Below are positions 1 through 7,572 of a stretch of 49,314 bases of DNA, one piece after another (the first letter of the stretch is position 1; every line of letters begins with the position of its first letter). Source of the DNA: Bacillota bacterium. GTDB lineage: Bacteria; Bacillota; Bacilli; Alicyclobacillales; SLC66. The stretch is taken from contig JAKACV010000014.1 in the NCBI GenBank assembly GCA_021821085.1, positions 4,306 through 53,619 on the forward strand, read 5' to 3'. A program made the position numbers and the translations under genes. The notes beneath the pieces were generated by a model, which saw only the letters and a list, made by a program, of their open reading frames with translations, was not told where the DNA came from and did no database searches.

Positions 1-133
1 TGTGAATTGTGAATTGTGAATTGTGAATTGTGAATTGTGAATTGTGAATTGTGAATTGTGAATTGTGAATTGTGAATTGTGAATTGTGAATTGTGAATTG
101 TGAATTGTGAATTGTGAATTGTGAATTGTGAAT
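1..133. repeat. 7-bp tandem array, 19 copies of TGTGAAT
   Basis: Nineteen perfect head-to-tail copies of TGTGAAT begin at base 1, so the array probably extends beyond the window. It stops 25 bp before the start codon of the transglutaminase-like gene and 11 bp before its SD. Each junction makes a TTGTGA hexamer that resembles a sigma-A -35 box. Perfect short repeats of this kind usually change copy number by strand slippage. Because the array is upstream of the start codon, a change would alter promoter geometry rather than reading frame. Confidence 0.97.
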
Positions 134-139
134 TATAAA
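112..139 (+). promoter_or_regulatory. possible sigma-A promoter whose -35 box lies in the heptamer array
   Basis: TTGTGA at 112-117, a 16-bp spacer and TATAAA at 134-139 form a plausible sigma-A promoter. Transcription would start close to the SD at 144-151, giving a very short leader, which lowers confidence. The array supplies a -35-like hexamer every 7 bp. Confidence 0.3.
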
Positions 140-158
140 AAGAGAAGGTGGCAATTTT

Positions 159-2057
159 ATGAACGGTCGAAGCTACCGTCTCTATGTTATAAAACGTGCG
201 CATCAGAATTCCCTGCGACAAGTGGTCACAGGGATGTTGGCTACGTTACTCAGTATGTCAATCGCAGGTCCTGCATTTGCGGCGGTCGCACCTGTCTCAC
301 AAAATTATCGATCACCTGTTCATACGTTGACTCGGTCGCCAGCTTCTGCGGCCCATATTTTCTTTCAGATGTCGAAAAGTTCACATCTTACGCGACTCTT
401 TTTGCTTTTCGCACCGTCCTCTATGTCGCATATGATTCAACGGATTGAGCTGTTTTCGGGTCGGGATTTTACTCAGGTTGGCAAGGTTGTGACCTTAACG
501 AATGGGGGGATGCAATGGGTCAATCAGCATCTGAAGGCGGGTGGGGTTTATCATCTGCGTGTGTATGGGGTGGCGAATGGTCGATTGGTTGGCATGGCGT
601 CATTGCAACATGTGGTGTCCTATGTCGCGCCGCAGATTGAAGTGAATAAGAAGGCGCCAGAGGTGCGTTCAGGGACAACCGAGAAGTTCCTGAGTGGTGA
701 TGGTCAGCAGGTTCCCCACTTGTCATTGCCAAACGCTGCGACAAATGATCAGCAAGACTGGCAACGTGCGAGTCGCTCACTGTATTTATTTGCTGACACG
801 CAAAACCCACTACAATCTTCACAACCCCCTAGTGTGTCATTGACTCAGGTTCAGGTAGGAATGCCTTTGGCACTTGTGGCGTATAAAAATGGGCGCACGG
901 TGCAAGATGCGAAAACGACGTGGGCTGTGAACAGTCCAGATGCGCTCATTACGCGCAGTCCAAATTCGCAACTTGAGCAGGTGAACGGCAAACAGGTGGC
1001 ATCCGCAGTATTTGTGGCAAAGCGGCCGGGTATCTACACGATTCAAGCAGATAATCAGGGCCAATATAGTGTACCGCTCGTCATTACAGTGGGTCTACAG
1101 AAGTTAAAGAGCACCCCTTTTATGCAACCATCTGCATCGATGGGCATACAACCGCTTCCGGGCGATCTTCCTTCTACACAAGCATCGCAGAGTGGATCGA
1201 TCACCTATACAGCTTATCCTGCGCAAGGCATGTTGATTCCCATCTCGGGGCAAGCACAAGGATTGACAGGATCAATCAGTGTCCTCCTCTTGTCGGGAGG
1301 CCAGGAGTGGAGTTACCGTCTGCCGGTATCAGCGAACGGATCATTCTCTGGGCAAGTAGAGTCGCCATTTGTGGGGTCAGTTACAGTTGTACTACTTCCG
1401 CATTTCTTGTCGACGCTTACAAAGACACAGGGTACGGTTCCTAATTCTGATTTGACCGCGCAGTATTCAGTGACTACGTCCGGTGTTGCGCCTGCGGCGA
1501 CGCAGCTTGGGTTACTCTCTTCAGCGACGATGGACGATAACTTAGATCCATCTTATTTGCAAGTGGCTGATGCACTGATAGAAAATTCACCGTCTGTCGA
1601 TACCGCGATTCAAGCGATCAATAACTATGTAAGTGACCAAGTGATTTATAATACTTCGGAGTTAAACCCAGGGAAATATATATGGCAAGATGCGATAACA
1701 ACCAATCAAACGCAGTCTGGTGTATGCGAAAACTATGCGCAGTTAGCCGCTGCGATGTTGCGGATTGTGGGTATACCAACGGAAACGGTTGGCGGCTATG
1801 CGGATAGTACGTGGACATCGCCAAACTTTACGGATACGAATCCAAATGACGCGCATGAGTGGATTCAAGCCTGGAATGGATCACAGTGGATTCTTGCAGA
1901 TCCGACGTGGACCGATGGTGATCAAACGGTGAATAGTCAAATGACGAATGCCTTTTTCACAAATACAGTGGAATTTGCTCAGACTCACGCGCAACAGGCT
2001 TCGTCGACAGGCACTGATTTTTCAATAGTGAAACCGTCCCTTCACTTTGCGCGTTAA
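159..2057 (+). CDS. secreted transglutaminase-like (cysteine protease fold) protein
   Basis: 632 aa. The N-terminus is long and basic, followed by a hydrophobic stretch and a likely signal peptidase site after GPAFA (about residue 41), so the protein is exported. Residues 45 to about 460 are low-complexity, beta-rich and Ser/Thr/Gln-rich with no family I recognise. The C-terminal 150 residues form a transglutaminase-like domain with the full catalytic triad: Cys523 in GVCENYAQ, His566 in DAHEWIQAW and Asp581 in ADPTW. Such domains in bacteria act as cysteine proteases, amidases or crosslinkers; the substrate here is unknown, and a cell-surface role is inferred. ATG at 159 is preceded by GAAGGTGG at good spacing. 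The gene sits directly behind the heptamer array. Confidence 0.87.
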   Translation: MNGRSYRLYVIKRAHQNSLRQVVTGMLATLLSMSIAGPAFAAVAPVSQNYRSPVHTLTRSPASAAHIFFQMSKSSHLTRLFLLFAPSSMSHMIQRIELFSGRDFTQVGKVVTLTNGGMQWVNQHLKAGGVYHLRVYGVANGRLVGMASLQHVVSYVAPQIEVNKKAPEVRSGTTEKFLSGDGQQVPHLSLPNAATNDQQDWQRASRSLYLFADTQNPLQSSQPPSVSLTQVQVGMPLALVAYKNGRTVQDAKTTWAVNSPDALITRSPNSQLEQVNGKQVASAVFVAKRPGIYTIQADNQGQYSVPLVITVGLQKLKSTPFMQPSASMGIQPLPGDLPSTQASQSGSITYTAYPAQGMLIPISGQAQGLTGSISVLLLSGGQEWSYRLPVSANGSFSGQVESPFVGSVTVVLLPHFLSTLTKTQGTVPNSDLTAQYSVTTSGVAPAATQLGLLSSATMDDNLDPSYLQVADALIENSPSVDTAIQAINNYVSDQVIYNTSELNPGKYIWQDAITTNQTQSGVCENYAQLAAAMLRIVGIPTETVGGYADSTWTSPNFTDTNPNDAHEWIQAWNGSQWILADPTWTDGDQTVNSQMTNAFFTNTVEFAQTHAQQASSTGTDFSIVKPSLHFAR

Positions 2058-2073
2058 TTCATCCGTTTAGAAT

Positions 2074-2116
2074 GCGCCCCCTGGATGTGACTTTGTCTCT
2101 TCTCTCCGGGAGGCGC
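2074..2116. terminator. imperfect hairpin between convergent genes
   Basis: GCGCCCCCTGG at 2074-2084 pairs imperfectly with CCGGGAGGCGC at 2106-2116 across a 21-nt loop, in the 71-bp gap between two convergent genes. No clear T-run follows on either strand, so terminator function is uncertain. Confidence 0.35.
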
Positions 2117-2128
2117 TAGTTGGTGCGT

Positions 2129-2779
2129 TTATTTTGCTGTTTTTAACGATGCCTGTAATTGTTTGAGTGTAGAGTAGAGGGAGTTTGACGACGGCAATGT
2201 TTTGAGCGCTTGTGTGAGTGTTTGTTGCTCACCTTTGACGTCTTTCAAAGACCCTTGGCAGAGTGCAAGATTGTACCAGCCAAATGCGTATGCGGGATCT
2301 ACTTGTACTGCCTTTTGGTAATAGGGCAGTGCTTTTTGTGGTTGTCCGAGCGTCCGATAGTAGATATTCCCGATGTTATTATAGGGGATGCCGTCTTTCG
2401 GAGCGGCTTTGCTTGCTTGTTGATAGTATTGAATCGCCAATTGGGGTTGTCCATTGATATTGGCACTCATGGCAGCGTCAATCTGTGCTTTTTCACTGGT
2501 TGGTTGGCTTTTTGCGGTTGCTTCAAAACTCTTTAGTTTTGCCGCCCCATAATAAGGGCTGCCGCCTTGCACAACTGTCTCTGTTCCATTTGAATTGTGG
2601 ATAATCACATTGTTGGAGCTTTTAGGTGCGGTTGATGTTGGGGTTTTGCTGGTACTTTGGGTTGTCCCACAACCTGTTAATGTTAATGCGGTGATCAGAC
2701 CAATAGCTCCGAGTCCGATCATTCGCTGTTTGAACCGATGCATTGCATACACCATCCCATCGTCTTTCATGATTTGCAA
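2129..2779 (-). CDS. TPR-repeat lipoprotein
   Basis: 216 aa from a TTG start at 2779, chosen because GGGGAG lies 8-9 nt upstream; ATG codons at residues 4, 9 and 13 are alternatives. A basic stretch and hydrophobic segment lead to a lipobox LTGC with the lipidated Cys at residue 37. A Ser/Thr-rich linker follows. Residues about 90-210 hold about three tetratricopeptide repeats, including motifs ending in AIQYYQQA and ALPYYQKAV. TPR lipoproteins act as scaffolds on the outer face of the membrane; no partner can be named here. The gene is convergent with the transglutaminase-like gene and divergent from the SLH-GH18 gene. Confidence 0.85.
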   Translation of the reverse strand: MQIMKDDGMVYAMHRFKQRMIGLGAIGLITALTLTGCGTTQSTSKTPTSTAPKSSNNVIIHNSNGTETVVQGGSPYYGAAKLKSFEATAKSQPTSEKAQIDAAMSANINGQPQLAIQYYQQASKAAPKDGIPYNNIGNIYYRTLGQPQKALPYYQKAVQVDPAYAFGWYNLALCQGSLKDVKGEQQTLTQALKTLPSSNSLYSTLKQLQASLKTAK

Positions 2780-2997
2780 TTCATCCGCTCCCCTAGTATG
2801 CCTACTTGCGTAGCTCCTTATGTGGCGGAGATTCTTGCAGGATTGTTACTTGCTCCTCGTTTCATACGGGGGTGGATCGGCTTTTAACCTATCATAAAAT
2901 GATTAGTTAAGGCAAGTTTTCTGCAATTTTTATCTATATTCTGTAAAATATAAGGTTTTTCAAGGATGTTTTATCCACTGTATCTAGTAATACCCGC

Positions 2998-3026
2998 CTC
3001 ACAAATGAGAGTGTCTCCGATATACT
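2998..3026 (+). promoter_or_regulatory. possible sigma-A promoter of the SLH-GH18 gene
   Basis: CTCACA at 2998-3003, a 17-bp spacer and TATACT at 3021-3026 lie 34 bp upstream of the ATG. The -10 box is good and the -35 box matches 4 of 6. The rest of the 280-bp divergent gap (2780-3059) is AT-rich and shows no gene. Confidence 0.4.
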
Positions 3027-3059
3027 AGATAAAAGTATAAGGAAGTAAGGGAGACGAGT

Positions 3060-4688
3060 ATGCGCAAGAAAATATGGGAAAAAGTCGCCATTGTTACTTC
3101 GCTGTTGAGTAGTTTGCCCGTTACAGCTTTCGCTAATACTTCTTCTTATTCTGATATCGCAAATAACTTTGCGCAGTCGGCTATTATGCAATTGACTGCT
3201 GCAGGGGATATTCATGGCTATGCGAATGGGACGTTTCAACCCAATGCCTTGATCACGCGGGGGCAATTCTTAGCCTATCTGATGAACACACTTGAACCGT
3301 ACACGAATATACGGCCTGTGCCGCATGGCACCTACTTTCCGGATGTATTGCCTGGCAATTGGGACTACAATGTTATAGGGAGTGCAGCAGTGGCGGGGTG
3401 GATCAATCCGTACTGGATTGACGTCCGACAGGGTTTTCATGAGAATTTCCAAGCATCACGCGGTGATGCGGCATCGTTTTTTGTGGCGGCGCTTCAGCAT
3501 TCGAAATTTCATGTGACACTCCCGCAGGGTGAACCTCCCTTGCAATATGTGACGAAACTCGGGATCTTTTCTGGCCTGCCGTCTTCGGGCAGTCAAGTTT
3601 ATTTCACGCGTGCGGATGCGGCTGTGGTGTTGGAAAACATGCTGACCATTTGTCGTCAGCTTGCAGTGGGACAGCCGCTTGGTGTTGCGATGCAGGCGAC
3701 AGGACTGACTCCATCGTCTACAGTAGCCAGTACATCTACCGCACAGAAACCTATTGTACTTGGCTTTAACTATGGTGGTTCGGTCGCGAGTAATTTGACG
3801 GAGGACAAGCAGGATACAGCGGTCAATACGGTGGTATACGATGGCTTCCATTTAGACAGCGCGTTGCAATTTCAGGGTTCCCTTCCGGCTTCATTTGCGG
3901 ATACGCTCCATACATACGGGAAACAGGTGTGGGGATTGTTTGGATCACAGCAGCCAAGTTTACTGACGGCGGCGCTCTCCAGTACGCAAAGTCGGACGGC
4001 GCTTGTGCAGCAGATCGCAAGCGTGTGCACAAACTCACATTTGAATGGCGCCAATATCGACTTTGAGGATGTCCCGGCAAATCTTGAGTCGGATTTGACA
4101 TCTTTTATGCAACAACTCACCACCACATTGCATGCAAAGGGGATGGCAACGTCAATTGATGTAGCTGTACCGTCTGCCGGTTCGTGGTCTGCGGCTTACA
4201 ACTATGGACAGCTTGGCAAGATTGTCAATGATGAGTTTTTGATGACATATGATCAACATTGGAGCGGGGATTCCACGCCGGGACCGGTCGCATCGCTGTC
4301 ATGGGTGCAGAGTAACCTGCAGACGTTACTGCAAGATGGTGTGCCAGCAAGTCATTTAGTATTAGGCGCCCCTCTTTATACGCGCGCATGGCAGACAAGT
4401 AACCCTACGCAGATGCACAGTGTGCCAATCAGTTCGATGGAGGCGATGTTGGCGAATGGTCAGGCATCGCATCGTTCTTTTGATGCTTCGGCGAATCAGT
4501 GGATTGATGTGTACAACGATCCGAATGGGGTACAATGGGAATTTTGGCAAGATGGGATGAAAACTCTGCAGTCAATTGGTGCACTGGCTGTGCAAAACCA
4601 TCTGGCGGGTATTGGATATTGGCAATTGGGCAACGAATCCTCTACGCAGTGGTCACAAATTCTCGCGGGTGTGGTGGCGCAGGGGTAG
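3060..4688 (+). CDS. SLH-domain glycoside hydrolase family 18 protein
   Basis: 542 aa with a signal peptide ending near residue 25 (TAFA). About three S-layer homology modules span residues 28-200, for example SDIANN...ITRGQF and FPDV...SRGDAASF, which would anchor the protein to a wall polymer. From about residue 230 onward is a GH18 TIM barrel. The active-site strand reads NGANIDFED at 329-337, with Glu336 as the expected acid/base and Asp334 two residues before. This resembles spore-cortex lytic GH18 enzymes such as YaaH more than classical chitinases, whose first Asp is replaced by Asn here. Substrate is probably peptidoglycan or another GlcNAc polymer (inference). ATG 3060 follows AAGGGAG, and a strong terminator follows the gene. 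Confidence 0.87.
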   Translation: MRKKIWEKVAIVTSLLSSLPVTAFANTSSYSDIANNFAQSAIMQLTAAGDIHGYANGTFQPNALITRGQFLAYLMNTLEPYTNIRPVPHGTYFPDVLPGNWDYNVIGSAAVAGWINPYWIDVRQGFHENFQASRGDAASFFVAALQHSKFHVTLPQGEPPLQYVTKLGIFSGLPSSGSQVYFTRADAAVVLENMLTICRQLAVGQPLGVAMQATGLTPSSTVASTSTAQKPIVLGFNYGGSVASNLTEDKQDTAVNTVVYDGFHLDSALQFQGSLPASFADTLHTYGKQVWGLFGSQQPSLLTAALSSTQSRTALVQQIASVCTNSHLNGANIDFEDVPANLESDLTSFMQQLTTTLHAKGMATSIDVAVPSAGSWSAAYNYGQLGKIVNDEFLMTYDQHWSGDSTPGPVASLSWVQSNLQTLLQDGVPASHLVLGAPLYTRAWQTSNPTQMHSVPISSMEAMLANGQASHRSFDASANQWIDVYNDPNGVQWEFWQDGMKTLQSIGALAVQNHLAGIGYWQLGNESSTQWSQILAGVVAQG

Positions 4689-4710
4689 CGTTTTGAAAAT
4701 GATATCTGTA

Positions 4711-4755
4711 CATCTTCTTGTGAACCGATGAGGTCGGCACAAGAAGATGTTTTTA
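4711..4755 (+). terminator. rho-independent terminator
   Basis: Perfect 12-bp stem CATCTTCTTGTG / CACAAGAAGATG (4711-4722 and 4738-4749) followed by five T residues. It ends the SLH-GH18 transcript. Confidence 0.92.
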
Positions 4756-4826
4756 TCTGGATTCACCTGAGCGAGCAAACTAGCAACTTTGGCTGTATTT
4801 TGGTATTCTTCACATAGGGGGTAGGT

Positions 4827-5636
4827 ATGATGTTTGGCCGTCGAAAGGTATTGACTCCATGTGAACTTAGAATAAACAGAGTGAGCTTGACATTGGAACA
4901 GCGGTTGTTCGCTACATACTATCAAAAAATTACGAATTTATCGCACATGGATCCACGAAATCGTGATGACAACAAGATGGAGGCGCACGGTCTTGAATTG
5001 CTCAATCGTCCGCTACCTAGTGATAATTTTTCCAGCACGGAGCAATTCTATGCTTTTGTCGCGGCACATGGAAAAAGCAGTGAAGTGGATGTCTTTACGA
5101 TGAAGTTAGGTTTTCAGCGCTGGATACAGCAGCAACAAAGTAGATCCACACATCAGTTGGTGTTGCCGATCTTTGTTAATGTTCATCTGTCGACGCTGTT
5201 TTCTGAGCAGTGGAACGCCTTCATCAGCCATTTCCCGGCTGATCCGACTCTCGTTGTTTTAGAATTATCAGAACGCGAAGGTCTTGACACCTATACAAAG
5301 GAAGATGTATCTAAAACGATTCGACAACTAAAGGATATGGGGTTCAAGATCGCTGTAGATGACTTGGGTATGGCCTATTCGGGACTTTATACGCTCGCTG
5401 TAGTTCATCCTGATTATGTGAAAATTGATCGCCAGCTTGTGAACCGAATCGATGAAGATGAGTATCGTCAATATATGATGGGTTCGCTGCTAGAGTATTG
5501 GAGACGCGAAGGGGTTGCTGTCATCGCGGAAGGGATCGAACGGGAAGAAGAGGCCAACTTTTTCCTCGCCAATGGCGCGACCTACGCGCAAGGATACTGG
5601 TTCCATCGTCCTGTGCAAGTTGAATCGCCAAAGTAA
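4827..5636 (+). CDS. EAL-domain cyclic-di-GMP phosphodiesterase
   Basis: 269 aa, essentially a stand-alone EAL domain with no membrane segment, so cytosolic. EAL proteins hydrolyse c-di-GMP to pGpG. The signature is ELLNR at residues 57-61 in place of EALxR, keeping the metal-binding Glu. The other metal and catalytic motifs are present: FVNVHLS, LELSERE, AVDDLGMAYS (equivalent to DDFGTG), DYVKID and AEGIEREEEA, followed by QGYWFHRP. The protein therefore looks catalytically competent despite the variant motif. The first about 50 residues match no sensor domain I know. The start is ATG 4827 behind GGGGGTAGG; a second ATG follows at 4830. The cognate cyclase may be the GGDEF protein at 20436. 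Confidence 0.9.
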   Translation: MMFGRRKVLTPCELRINRVSLTLEQRLFATYYQKITNLSHMDPRNRDDNKMEAHGLELLNRPLPSDNFSSTEQFYAFVAAHGKSSEVDVFTMKLGFQRWIQQQQSRSTHQLVLPIFVNVHLSTLFSEQWNAFISHFPADPTLVVLELSEREGLDTYTKEDVSKTIRQLKDMGFKIAVDDLGMAYSGLYTLAVVHPDYVKIDRQLVNRIDEDEYRQYMMGSLLEYWRREGVAVIAEGIEREEEANFFLANGATYAQGYWFHRPVQVESPK

Positions 5637-5689
5637 AGTTCTGTTTCAGGCAGTGTCCCCTGCACAGTTGGCTTGGAGAAATCAATCTT

Positions 5690-5731
5690 GCATAGGGAAT
5701 GCGCAGAATGTGATCTGCGCATTCCCTATGC
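5690..5731. terminator. 18-bp perfect hairpin between convergent genes
   Basis: A perfect 18-bp inverted repeat (5690-5707 and 5714-5731) with a 6-nt loop overlaps the stop codon of the minus-strand DUF4855 gene and lies 53 bp after the EAL gene. It has no long T-run on either side, so it may act as a bidirectional hairpin terminator or as a 3' stability element. Confidence 0.65.
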
Positions 5732-7372
5732 TGTGCTTGTAGGTAGGTACGATGTGTAGGGGTATCCGCCAAGTACCCACCAGTAGGTGTCCCGATAGAG
5801 GGAGCGAATGGCTGGATTTGTACTTTGTGCTGCATTGACAAGTGTCTGATTTCCAAAGTAGAAAGCGTGAACTGTATTGCCTTCCACTTGATCATTATGG
5901 AAATAGGTAAGTTCATTTAGATAGGCATTGCGCTTACTTTGGGAACTAAGGATGGCATGGCCGCCTTCGATTTCAACGCCAAGACCATATTGGGTCGCTA
6001 AATTTGTCGCCTCTTTCAAGCGATTAAGAGGTGGATTGGTTAGCTCATAATAGTTCGGTTGTAGGAAGGCTGCGCTCATATTGAGTGATTTCCAGAGCGG
6101 AATATCATTCGCATCAAAAAATGGCACCCAGTAGAAGTGTTGTCCATCGTGTTGAATGAGTTTTCCGACATTCTGGACGAGTTGTAAATCGCGCGGTTGG
6201 TCAACGGTCATGGATTCGTCATCCCAGTAAAACCCTGTCAAATTCAAATTGTTCAGGTTTGCTGCAGAAAAGTCTGCGAGCAGTGTTTGAATAGCTTTTG
6301 TCTCCGCTTGCAGTCGCGTACCTGCTGCCGACGTGGCGGAAGCGGCTGGAAGAGGTAGGGATAAGATGACATTCTCTTTGGTATTTGGCGTATGTAGAGT
6401 TTGGTCAACCTGACCCATCGCTTGATTTAAGGCGGCCAATTGTTCGTTTGGTGCAAATAGATTCGCTACGTAACTGTTCCAACCAGAAGTTGTCGTAACT
6501 GGACCAAATGGGAGAAATAGCATGGTGTCAAAGAAGTGACTCATCATGGTTCCATTTCGATTGATGTATGCGAGCATCGGCAAGAATTTTGCAACTGTCC
6601 AAGTGGAGTTTGACGGCTGATTGGGTCCGCCGCTATAGGCTAGCATAATATTAGAACTACCTGCTACACTCGAACTCCAAGGGGAGAGCAGATGATTTAC
6701 CTGAATCGGTGTCGTGGATTTCCCACGTGATTGGAGTGATAGACTTTCTGATTGTGGAAGCCCAAGGTTAGGATTATAAGTTACTTGATAGTTGCGGGCA
6801 AAGACCCAGATCGCCACGGGGAACGTCACCTTTATATAGCGTGCAATTTGCGGTGAAATGTTCAACTGAACGCGGACAGGACTCGTAGAGGTGGTTGTGA
6901 CTGCGGGAACTGATTTTGTGATCGTTCGCCAACTTGTTCCATTTTGTGAAAGTGAAAAGGTAACTTGTGTTGGGGGATGAATTCCGCTCGCAGGATTGGA
7001 GTCAAACGTCAGTGCGATCGTTGAGATCGCCTCTTCGGAACCAATGTCTGTTGAAATCGTTCTCGCTTCTTCACGACAATAGCCTGTCCAAGTTTGGCTG
7101 TTTGCACTGATTCCGCCTGTTGGGCCTGGATACTGAGCTTGTGCCTTCGAGAAGATGGGGTCGGCCATGCCGCCAATTTGAACGGTGGTATTTTGGCTTG
7201 TTGCGAGATTCGGTAGCGGTGTTGCGCTGGAACTGGATTGCGTTGCGATTGATCCTGTGGTGCCGGCTACCGAGACTTGGTTCTCTGCAAAGGCATCTGG
7301 TGCAACACTGATCACCGCTCCAAGCACACCTGCGAGTACGGTTGCAAGGATCTGTATGCGACGTGTATACAT
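5726..7372 (-). CDS. secreted DUF4855-domain protein with N-terminal discoidin-like domain
   Basis: 548 aa from ATG 7372, chosen because GAGGAG lies 8 nt upstream; a 17-residue upstream extension lacks an SD. A signal peptide ends near SVAPDAFA. Residues about 60-210 look like a carbohydrate-binding discoidin/F5-8C-type beta sandwich (YIKVTFPVAIWVFARNYQVTYNP-like end). The remainder matches DUF4855 as I know it, with FFDTMLFLPFG and the acidic motif FYWDDESM. DUF4855 is a TIM-barrel-like family of unknown activity found in secreted Bacillota proteins, so a glycosidase role is speculative. Its 3' end overlaps a long hairpin, and the sedolisin gene lies upstream on the same strand. Confidence 0.78.
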   Translation of the reverse strand: MYTRRIQILATVLAGVLGAVISVAPDAFAENQVSVAGTTGSIATQSSSSATPLPNLATSQNTTVQIGGMADPIFSKAQAQYPGPTGGISANSQTWTGYCREEARTISTDIGSEEAISTIALTFDSNPASGIHPPTQVTFSLSQNGTSWRTITKSVPAVTTTSTSPVRVQLNISPQIARYIKVTFPVAIWVFARNYQVTYNPNLGLPQSESLSLQSRGKSTTPIQVNHLLSPWSSSVAGSSNIMLAYSGGPNQPSNSTWTVAKFLPMLAYINRNGTMMSHFFDTMLFLPFGPVTTTSGWNSYVANLFAPNEQLAALNQAMGQVDQTLHTPNTKENVILSLPLPAASATSAAGTRLQAETKAIQTLLADFSAANLNNLNLTGFYWDDESMTVDQPRDLQLVQNVGKLIQHDGQHFYWVPFFDANDIPLWKSLNMSAAFLQPNYYELTNPPLNRLKEATNLATQYGLGVEIEGGHAILSSQSKRNAYLNELTYFHNDQVEGNTVHAFYFGNQTLVNAAQSTNPAIRSLYRDTYWWVLGGYPYTSYLPTSTA

Positions 7373-7477
7373 GTGTTTCACTCCTCTATTTGCACAATCC
7401 AAGTGTATCCATAGAATTGGCACTACTTTTAGTTTGGCAAATTAGATGTAGTGCGTCAAATTAAATTTGCGCGTATC

Positions 7478-7518
7478 ATCATAAATCCCCTATGCCGTAT
7501 GGCAAGGGGATTTATGAT
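7478..7518 (-). terminator. 13-bp hairpin downstream of the sedolisin gene
   Basis: ATCATAAATCCCC (7478-7490) pairs with GGGGATTTATGAT (7506-7518), and inner bases TGCC/GGCA extend the stem. It lies 55 bp after the sedolisin stop on the minus strand. The following bases are AT-rich but contain no uninterrupted T-run. Confidence 0.6.
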
Positions 7519-7572
7519 ACTGCACTGAAGCCACTGGGTGTGTCTATCTACTCAACCAGTGTAGTAGCATGT

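Noticed and set aside
1-133. CRISPR array or CRP/FNR-type binding sites in the heptamer repeat
   Set aside because: There are no spacers, and the TGTGA hits are a by-product of the 7-bp unit without the palindromic partner.
128-448. 106-aa plus-strand frame overlapping the transglutaminase-like gene
   Set aside because: It is a shadow frame; the signal peptide and catalytic triad support the other frame.
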